DNA of 64,000 nucleotides from Phialophora verrucosa (taxonomy: Eukaryota > Ascomycota > Eurotiomycetes > Chaetothyriales > Herpotrichiellaceae): NCBI GenBank assembly GCA_002099365.1, contig MSED01000015.1, positions 2,108,001 to 2,172,000 of the forward strand, in the 5' to 3' direction. The position numbers were made by a program, and so were the translations under genes. The notes beneath the pieces are model-generated. The model saw only the letters and a program-made list of their open reading frames with translations, ran no database searches and was not told where the DNA came from. Below are positions 57,935 through 64,000 of this stretch, piece after piece (positions within the stretch are counted from its first letter, which is position 1; each line of letters opens with the position of its first letter).

Positions 57935-58918
57935 ATGGTTGCCAACGGGGTCAACGGGGCCAACGGGGTCAACGGGGCCAACGGGGTCAACGGGGCCAAC
58001 GGGGTCAACGGGGCCAACGGGGTCAACGGGGCCAACGGGGTCAACGGCCATGCCAGCAAGTTGCAAAACAATCGAGCCAAAGCGATTGTCGACGCAGCGT
58101 ATGCCGGCAAATACGCCATTGCCGCTGTGTGCTGTTACAATCTTGAGGCGGTGCTCGCGACGGTGCGGGCGGCTGAGGCCAAGCGATCGCCGGCCCTGAT
58201 ACAACTGTTCCCCTGGTCCATCGAGTTCGCCGATGGTCTGCTCCTGCACGCAGCGGCCGAAGCAGCGGACAAGGCGTCGGTGCCGATCGGGGTGCACATG
58301 GACCACGCGCAGTCGCCCGACATCATTCGGCACTCCGCCGACCTGGGCGGGTACGACGGGATCATGGTCGACATGAGCCACTACGAAAAGGAGGAGAACA
58401 TGCGGCTGAGCAAGGAGCTGGTGGCGTATTGCAACGCCCGGGGCATCATCACCGAGTGCGAGCCCGGCCGGATCAACGGCGTCGAGGACGGCATCCAGGA
58501 CACGGCAGGCATGGAGGAGATTTTGACTACCCCCGAGCAGGCGGAGGAGTTTGTCGCCCTGGGGATCGACTGGCTGGCCCCAGCGTTCGGCAACGTCCAT
58601 GGGCCTTACGGTCCCAAAGGCCCGCAGCTCGACTTTCCCCGGCTGAAGCGCATCCACGAGCAGGTCGGCGACCGCGTCCGGCTGGTGCTGCACGGCGCCC
58701 ACGAAGACTACTTCAAGGAGGAGTTGCTGAAGAAATGTATCTCGTACGGCATGTGTAAAGTCAACGTCAACGGTCCCGTGGCCGCCGCGTGGACCAAGGT
58801 TCAGGGCGAGCTGACCGGGAAGGTGCCTTTGACCACGGTCCTCGAGAAACAGGTCGAGGCCATGCAGGCGGTCGTCGAGTATCACATGGATTGGTTGATG
58901 TCGACGGGCAAGGCATAG
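57935..58918 (+). CDS. Class II ketose-bisphosphate-type aldolase with NGVNGA repeats
   Basis: Zn2+-dependent aldolase of the FbaA/GatY superfamily, 327 residues, single exon. Residues 4-39 are six NGVNGA-type hexapeptides with no counterpart in the enzyme fold. The catalytic part begins near residue 45 (NRAKAIVDAAYAGKYAIAAVCCYNLE). Visible active-site residues are Asp123 and His124 (VHMDHAQ), Glu in ITECEPGRI, zinc-ligand candidates His222 (FGNVHGPYG) and His253 (LVLHGAHED), and the phosphate/substrate loop KVNVNGPVAAAW. All expected metal ligands appear intact. Fungi and plants usually carry this aldolase type fused behind a DUF1537 kinase; here it stands alone. The gene is convergent with the dehydrogenase gene (119 bp). 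The substrate is unknown. Confidence 0.88.
   Translation: MVANGVNGANGVNGANGVNGANGVNGANGVNGANGVNGHASKLQNNRAKAIVDAAYAGKYAIAAVCCYNLEAVLATVRAAEAKRSPALIQLFPWSIEFADGLLLHAAAEAADKASVPIGVHMDHAQSPDIIRHSADLGGYDGIMVDMSHYEKEENMRLSKELVAYCNARGIITECEPGRINGVEDGIQDTAGMEEILTTPEQAEEFVALGIDWLAPAFGNVHGPYGPKGPQLDFPRLKRIHEQVGDRVRLVLHGAHEDYFKEELLKKCISYGMCKVNVNGPVAAAWTKVQGELTGKVPLTTVLEKQVEAMQAVVEYHMDWLMSTGKA
57944..58051 (+). repeat. 18-bp coding minisatellite, six copies
   Basis: Six in-frame copies of an 18-bp unit (AACGGGGTCAACGGGGCC) encode (NGVNGA)5-NGVNGH at the aldolase N-terminus. Copies are essentially identical until the last, whose final two codons deviate (GGC CAT). Near-identity suggests recent expansion. 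Confidence 0.9.
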
Positions 58919-59037
58919 ATACGTATCACCGGTTTAGACAAGGGGCATTCCATAGAGCAGAATAGAGTGTTCTCCAATTTACTTTTCGAGCCGCACCATG
59001 ATGATTGTTCTCGAAGAGTCAATTCAGCACATGAGAA

Positions 59038-60012
59038 TCATTGCGATACTGACGCCTGGTCTTTCAACGTCTCTATATATTCCCGGCAAGATTGTAGAAA
59101 CGAGGTATCCTGCTTCATGCCCAGCGAGAGGCCTAGGCTGTTGTCGAAGTCGTCTGCCCAGGAGTACAAGAGCGACTGCATCTCCGGCACGGGGTCTTCC
59201 TTGACCAAATCCAACTTGTCTTTTCCGCCCACTTGTTCCAGCGCGTCCATCATATCCTGCACGGTAACCGCGAAGCCGGGAACGTTGACGGCTCTTCGAT
59301 GAGGGGCCAGTGCATCCCGTGGAAGCTTCGTCGCCACAATGACATTATATACCAGCGTCTTGGGGGAACACATCCAGTGCCGCCACGCCCGGTCTCGGAG
59401 TGGCACTCTGCATTCCAGCCCGTTCAGGGGCTCGCGAATGATGCCCGACAGGAACGCCGACACGGCGGGACTGGGCTTGCCAGGGCGGATCGAGATGGTG
59501 GGAAAGCGTAGCGAGAAGCCGTTGATCATCCCTCGGCGCGTAAAATCGTTGATCAACGTCTCGCAGATGAGTTTTTGACAGCCGTATGTCATCTCGGGCG
59601 TGCAGATGGTGGCCTCGGACACGCCCTTCTTGGGCACCGGCGTGCCATACACGGCTTCGCTCGAGGCGTAAACCACCCTTACCCCGGGGCATTTCTTCGC
59701 GAGATTCAGCAGCAACGCGCGGGTCGCGTCGACATTGACACTGTATCCGAGTTCCAAGTCAGCCTCGGCCGCTGAGGACATGACACCATGCAGGAGAATT
59801 GCCGTGTCGAGCCCATCGGGGATGATGTTGGCCGAGGATTCAATCAAATCTGCTTTGACGGTCTTCGCGTGCTGAGGATACTTGACACCACGGGGAATGG
59901 GAGGCTCAATAACGTCGACGAGAGTGAGCTCGACTGACTCGTCGTCGAGAAGCGCCTTGGACACGATCTGTCCGATAAAGCCTGCGGCTCCCGTGATGAG
60001 TATGCGCGGCAT
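59038..60012 (-). CDS. NAD-dependent epimerase/dehydrogenase, D-erythronate dehydrogenase (DenD)-like
   Basis: Extended SDR of 324 residues, single exon, start at MPRILITG (60012); the frame 12 codons upstream begins with a non-ATG codon. The Rossmann motif GAAGFIG has Gly8, Gly11 and Gly14. The catalytic set is Ser117/Ser118 in VYASSEAVYG and Tyr143-Lys147 in TYGCQK. DenD-like blocks follow: HGVMSSAAEADLELGYSVNVD, LRFPTISIRPGKPSPAVSAF and SGIIREPLNGLECRVPL. Bacterial DenD oxidises D-erythronate to 2-keto-D-erythronate in the four-carbon acid-sugar pathway. The similarity is clear at motif level; the true substrate is inferred. The gene is divergent from the dioxygenase gene with a 531 bp shared promoter. 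Confidence 0.87.
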   Translation of the reverse strand: MPRILITGAAGFIGQIVSKALLDDESVELTLVDVIEPPIPRGVKYPQHAKTVKADLIESSANIIPDGLDTAILLHGVMSSAAEADLELGYSVNVDATRALLLNLAKKCPGVRVVYASSEAVYGTPVPKKGVSEATICTPEMTYGCQKLICETLINDFTRRGMINGFSLRFPTISIRPGKPSPAVSAFLSGIIREPLNGLECRVPLRDRAWRHWMCSPKTLVYNVIVATKLPRDALAPHRRAVNVPGFAVTVQDMMDALEQVGGKDKLDLVKEDPVPEMQSLLYSWADDFDNSLGLSLGMKQDTSFLQSCREYIETLKDQASVSQ

Positions 60013-60384
60013 CCTTGTGGTAGTCTCGAAGGAAGCGGCGTGGAGCAAACAGGTGCGTTAGAGATCGAGATCAGGTGGTCCTGTGCCAGCGGCATTTGCT
60101 ATGTACATACTCACAGCCTTGCGCGTCTCCTGTTGATGGCATATGCCGAATCCTCTCCCGATTGCCGTGGCTCTGCTCGCAACGATGATGAGCCGGTGAT
60201 GGTAAAGTGGATAAGGTGGCCCGGCATATTTGTGTTCCAGGCGGCGCGGCGAATCCTCAGAGGCCAATAAGGGCTTGTCGTCGGCATAAGGGTTCCCCCG
60301 AGTAACTTGCCACCGCCTAAAGCCCCTCAGTAAAGCCCCCGACGCCTCTAACTTCTAGGTGTCGTCGTCAGACCACAGGTTTCC

Positions 60385-60398
60385 CCCCACATCTGGGG
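60385..60398. promoter_or_regulatory. Inverted CreA-type boxes (CCCCACATCTGGGG)
   Basis: Half sites GTGGGG (minus) and CTGGGG (plus) each match SYGGRG and face each other with a 2-nt spacer, directly upstream of TATATA. Paired CreA sites are the functional form in Aspergillus promoters. Occupancy here is inferred. Confidence 0.5.
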
Positions 60399-60400
60399 TT

Positions 60401-60406
60401 TATATA
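60401..60406 (+). promoter_or_regulatory. TATA box of the dioxygenase gene
   Basis: TATATA within GGTTTATATACGG, suitably placed about 140 bp upstream of the ATG at 60544. The distance implies a 5' UTR of about 100 nt. Confidence 0.5.
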
Positions 60407-60543
60407 CGGTACAATCAGTGATATGAGAGCAGAGAATGTGTACAAGTCAAGAATCTGTGACATCGACTGACTGTTTTCCCTACTGAAGTACGCCTTCATC
60501 ATCTTCTCTAATCAATTCGCCGTCATTATTAGGTTGACCCATC

Positions 60544-61606
60544 ATGGCTACAGCTACTCAAACCATCACCGCGACTCCTGCATCTATCCGGGTTTTCAGT
60601 CCTTTCAAGTAAGCCAAAGGTTGCAGTCTTGATACCGCAGAACTAACAAGAGATTCCCAGATTGGCCACCTCCGAAGCCGACGGTGACTGGCTTAAGGAG
60701 CTCGAAACTCAGGGCTACGCCGTCGTCAGAGGGGCCGTCCCTTCAGATCGCGCCGCGTACTATCAGAAAAAGGCGATCGAATGGCTTCAGACATTCGATC
60801 CTAACTTGGACCCCCAGAACCCTTCGACCTGGAAGCAAGAGAATCTACCTCTCCAGACCGTAAGAAACACGTACGAGCACTACTCGGTCGTCCATGAGAA
60901 GTTCATGTGGGAGGCTCGTCAGGAACCCGGCGTGGTCGACGCTTTTCAGAAGATCTGGGGAACCGATGAGCTGATCGTCTCCTTCGACTCTCTCAACGTC
61001 ACCCTGCCAAACCTGAAGAAAGCCCGTGCTCCGTGGCCACATGTCGACCAGGCTCCCCGCAAACGAGGCCTGCACTGCATTCAGGGCATCATCAACCTCA
61101 GCCATGCCGGGCCGGAAGACGGCTCCCTCGTAGTGATCTCGGGCTCCTCGAAGCTGACGGAAGAGTTCTTCGACAAGCACACCGACCCCTCGACCTGGGA
61201 GTGGAAAGACAACCGCTACTTTGACGAGAAGGACATGGAGTGGTTCTTCGCTCGAGGATGCAAGGTCACCAAGGTTCTGGCTGAGCCCGGCGACCTGATC
61301 CTCTGGGATTCGAGGACGATCCACTGGGGAGGCGAACCTACCGAGAAGAGCAACACCATCCGTACCGTCATCTACGCTGCCTACGCCCCGGCTAAGCTGG
61401 CCTCGCAGGAAGCCATCGCCGAGAAGCAGAAAATCTTCCACGCCTGGGGCGCCACCACCCACTGGCCGCATGACAACATCAAACTGCGCGACTTACAAGC
61501 ATCGTATCCCGACGGCACGCCAGACCCTCGACACCGATCAGAGCCGCTCGAGAAGCCCGAGCTCAATGACAAGGTGCTCAAATTGGCGGGTGTCAAGCCA
61601 TACTAA
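60544..61606 (+). CDS. Phytanoyl-CoA dioxygenase-like Fe(II)/2-oxoglutarate oxygenase
   Basis: Exons 60544-60608 and 60661-61606, joined by a 52 nt intron, give 336 residues. The N-terminal 25 residues are Thr/Ala-rich. The domain starts LKELETQGYAVVRGAVPSD, typical of PhyH proteins. Iron ligands are His149 and Asp151 (WPHVDQAP) and His243 (LWDSRTIHWGGEP), with Arg256 (NTIRTV) placed to bind 2-oxoglutarate. LHCIQGIINLSHAGPEDGSL is the usual strand between them. The facial triad is complete, so the enzyme should be active. The substrate is unknown; in this context it may hydroxylate or demodify a sugar derivative or the imported compound. It is followed on the same strand by the regulator gene, 315 bp away. 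Confidence 0.9.
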
Positions 61607-61921
61607 GTTAATCTATAAAAAAGATTGGGGCGTTGTATTCTTCATCGAAAGCCCCTAAGTAGTATAACTGTACATCATCAATCCACTCATTGCCAGCCTT
61701 GTATTGAGACAATCAGTGCTCTGTAGCTTTAACTGAAATGCCGTCCGCTTGTTAGGGCGTCCTGTCGCCACCCTTAAATTCATTTCCCCATTATGGGGCC
61801 GGTGGAATTCCGCTCAGTATCCTAAACCAGAGATCCTCGGCTCTTGGTATTTTCGACAACCAGGAGACTTCATTTTCTACTCGGTGATCTATCGCGTAGT
61901 CGACAAAGTTGATCTGTCGCC
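61607..61921. promoter_or_regulatory. Promoter region of the Zn2Cys6 regulator
   Basis: 315 bp. Contains the inverted-repeat element CCCCATTATGGGG at 61786-61798, which resembles the paired GC boxes of the neighbouring promoters although ATGGGG does not fit the CreA consensus. It could be an operator for the regulator itself. Confidence 0.4.
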
Positions 61922-64000
61922 ATGTCTGCTATTACTGAAAACCCGGGTGTTAGCGACGATGGTATGGATATGCCGCCCAGTAAACGTCCGCGGGTTCTGT
62001 CAAAAGCGTACGTTGCCTGATTCCCTGCGCTCATCGCGTCCGAACGAGTAGTCTGACATGATACGCGGAAACAGCTGTGAAACATGCAAGCAGAAGAAGA
62101 CGAGATGCGATAGCGCTCGACCATACTGTGGCACCTGCCATCGCATGGGTAGGGCAGTATCTCCATGATTGTCGGCGTTTATCAACTGACCTTGGGCCGC
62201 CAGGAAGCGCATGCATATATCGTGAGAAAGGCCAACCAGGCGTGCGGCCTGGGTATGGAAAGGCCATTGAGCAACGTCTGGGTTTGGTCGAGACTACCAT
62301 GGACAAGATGAACCAGTCCATCCAGGACATTCTCAACCACATCCGCCCCGACTTCGCCATTTCCAGCACCACCGACAACACGGTCCTGCACGACCCGGGC
62401 GGCCATCATGCGGGTGTCGGTGCCAATCCCTCGACATCATGGACGGGTCCCGATACTGGCACTCAGGCGTGGCAACAACCTCAGCAGCTGTCCGACATGG
62501 GCTCTTTCGCCGCGCTCAGTCCCATGATGGATCGCATGCCCCCTTCAACGATTAATATGCCGCAATTGCACGAAACGGGTTCGGCACCTGGACTGCCACC
62601 CGCCCCTGTGATGCAGGAGCTTGTGGAACTGTTCTTCGAACTGGTCCATCCGTGGATGCCCATGTTCTGCAAGGCTAATTTCACGAGCAACATGTTTGCT
62701 CCGGAGCGCCAGGTCCTGCTCCATGCAATCGTGGCAGTGACTTTCCGGTTCTGGAGGAAACCCGCTCCGACTTCCAAAGAGCGGGACGATTTCGTCAAGA
62801 CATCACGCGAGCAGGTCTTACTCAAGACCATCGACGCGTGCTCGCTGGTCTCGACCCAGGCCCTGGTTCTCATGGCTCTGGATTCCCTGGGCCAAGGTCC
62901 CGGTCCAAGAACATGGAACGCCATGTCAATGCTTGTCGCGGCCTGTCGACATCTAGGTCTTGCAAGGAGTCCGTCACCGACAACGCCCGAGACAACCTCC
63001 CCACTGGTGAGAAACGAGGATGACGACGACGGGGCAGGCGTGTCCAACATCGCCGTGGAGGAGAAGCGACGGCTCTTCTGGATCATTTACAGTCTCGATC
63101 GGTTTTCCAGCGCGTCGCACGGCCAGCCCGGCGGCATCGACGCAAAGAACATCCGCCTCCCGTACCCAGCCAGCGACCAAGACTGGGGCCAGTATGTGAC
63201 GCCCGAATGGTTTCAAGCGGCCCCGCAGGCCAAATTGACCCACGTCCATTGCCCTTCTCGCTTGTGGCATCACACCATCGATGTGCTGGCGATGATGGAC
63301 CGTGCGAATCAGCTTCTCATCAAGCCGCTGGATTTGACCCTACCGGCCCACTGCCAGGAGTGGCAGAGCATCTTCCGACGCCTGGATATCACCATGTCTA
63401 CATGGTTTGAGAATCTCCCGCGTGACGTTCGGGAGCGACCAGCCACGTTTGATCCCATGTGGATCATGCTCCATGCCACGTTCCAACTGTACGCAAGACC
63501 CCCTCCCCTCTTCCCCTGGTACTCTAAGAGCCATTCTTCGACCCCCATCGCTAACACGTCATCGCAAACAGCGTCAACATTCGAATGTACACGGTAGCTG
63601 CGTTTCCGTCGACGACGTCGAATTATCTCCGTCCATCGTCCTCGGCGCGCGGTCGCTGTCGCCAGTCCATCAAAGTCGTCGTAGCACTCGCGAGCTCGTT
63701 ACAGCCTCAAGAGCTAGACCGGCTCAACCCCATGTTTGCCTTTGTGGTATGGGTGGCCTCGAGAAGCCTGATCATTCTCTGGACTACAGGCTACGAAACT
63801 AATCACGAGTCCATGCCGGCCGACTTGGAGCCCCTCCTCCACGTTCTGAAACAGATGGCCGCTCGATGGCCCTGCGCACAACGATATGCCGACATCATCC
63901 AGCTCATTCTGGACACCAAGAACAATCCCGACGGCCCCACGGGCATCGACGTCTTCAACGACACCAGACGGACTTCGTACGGTCTCCAGAGCCTCTTGGG
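61922..64000 (+). CDS. Zn2Cys6 fungal transcription factor (3' end outside window)
   Basis: Binuclear zinc cluster activator with a fungal-specific middle homology region. Exons: 61922-62007, 62075-62148, 62204-63488, 63572 to beyond 64000, giving at least 624 residues. The cluster is rebuilt by two splices: Cys30, Cys33, Cys40, Cys47, Cys50 and Cys57 in ACETCKQKKTRCDSARPYC and GTCHRMGSACIY. A linker/dimer helix follows (AIEQRLGLVETTMDKMNQSI). The middle homology region includes LVELFFELVHPWMPMFC, LVLMALDSLGQGPGPRTW, and VEEKRRLFWIIYSLDRFSS with the characteristic RRxxWxxYxxDR-type motif. No stop is reached, so it is cut by the window edge. Its location makes it the probable local activator of the sugar cluster. 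Confidence 0.88.

Larger units (their letters stand above)
60013..60543. promoter_or_regulatory. Divergent promoter, DenD-like dehydrogenase and PhyH dioxygenase
   Basis: 531 bp between divergent start codons. It contains the inverted CreA-type boxes at 60385-60398 and a TATATA box at 60401-60406, about 140 bp before the dioxygenase start codon. Confidence 0.55.

Noticed and set aside
57824..58885. 353-codon open frame on the minus strand opposite the aldolase
   Set aside because: It is a shadow produced by the strongly GC-biased third positions of the aldolase; it includes the reverse of the NGVNGA repeat and shows no family motif.
60013..60048. Twelve extra codons in front of the DenD-like protein
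   Set aside because: The frame opens with a non-ATG codon and the MPRILITG start places the Rossmann strand at the expected position.

Overview
This window looks like a chromosome segment of a filamentous ascomycete. The genes carry many short introns (about 45-75 nt, GT...AG, often with a visible CTAAT/CTGAC-type branch site). Both strands are used at moderate density. The content is typically fungal: alpha-1,3-glucan synthase, Smi1/Knr4, a Zn2Cys6 regulator and a P450. The gene set and the Smi1 N-terminus suggest Pezizomycotina, perhaps Eurotiomycetes or black yeasts, but that is an impression and no search was run. All exon joins were made by hand from splice motifs, reading-frame continuity and family motifs.

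Layout. 1-8414: GDP-mannose transporter (-), phosducin-like Plp1 (-) divergent from ribosomal protein uL23/Rpl25 (+), Tim8 (-) and a seven-exon ZIP zinc transporter (-). 8415-16477: a 1.6 kb gap, then a cytochrome P450 (-) divergent from a full-size ABC-B multidrug transporter (+). 16824-24603: Bud31 (+), an Edc1/PNRC-like decapping enhancer (-), RING-box protein Rbx1 (+), signal peptidase subunit Spc1 (-) and a CorA/Mnr2-type magnesium transporter (+). 24604-28078: a gene-poor 3.4 kb. 28079-35228: Smi1/Knr4 (+), 25S rRNA methyltransferase Bmt2 (-), an unrecognised conserved-looking gene (-) and Kin17 (+). 35852-43320: the 2455-residue alpha-1,3-glucan synthase (-), followed by a 3 kb gap. 46406-53661: a HAD/CECR5-like phosphatase (+), Utp25 (-), an unrecognised four-helix membrane protein (+) and a small Myb-like nuclear protein (-).

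55261-64000 (right edge) is the most distinctive part. It holds an 11-exon MFS sugar porter, a stand-alone class II ketose-bisphosphate-type aldolase with a repetitive N-terminus, a D-erythronate dehydrogenase-like SDR, a phytanoyl-CoA dioxygenase-like Fe(II)/2-oxoglutarate oxygenase and a Zn2Cys6 activator that runs off the window. Uptake, oxidation, C-C cleavage and a local regulator together read as a carbohydrate or acid-sugar catabolic cluster. CreA-type sites in its promoters are consistent with carbon catabolite control. No kinase is visible, so the substrate and the complete pathway remain open.

Most other genes are housekeeping genes for secretion and glycosylation, ribosome biogenesis, mitochondrial import, splicing, decapping, ion transport and cell wall. 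No convincing mobile element, rRNA, tRNA or CRISPR array was seen.
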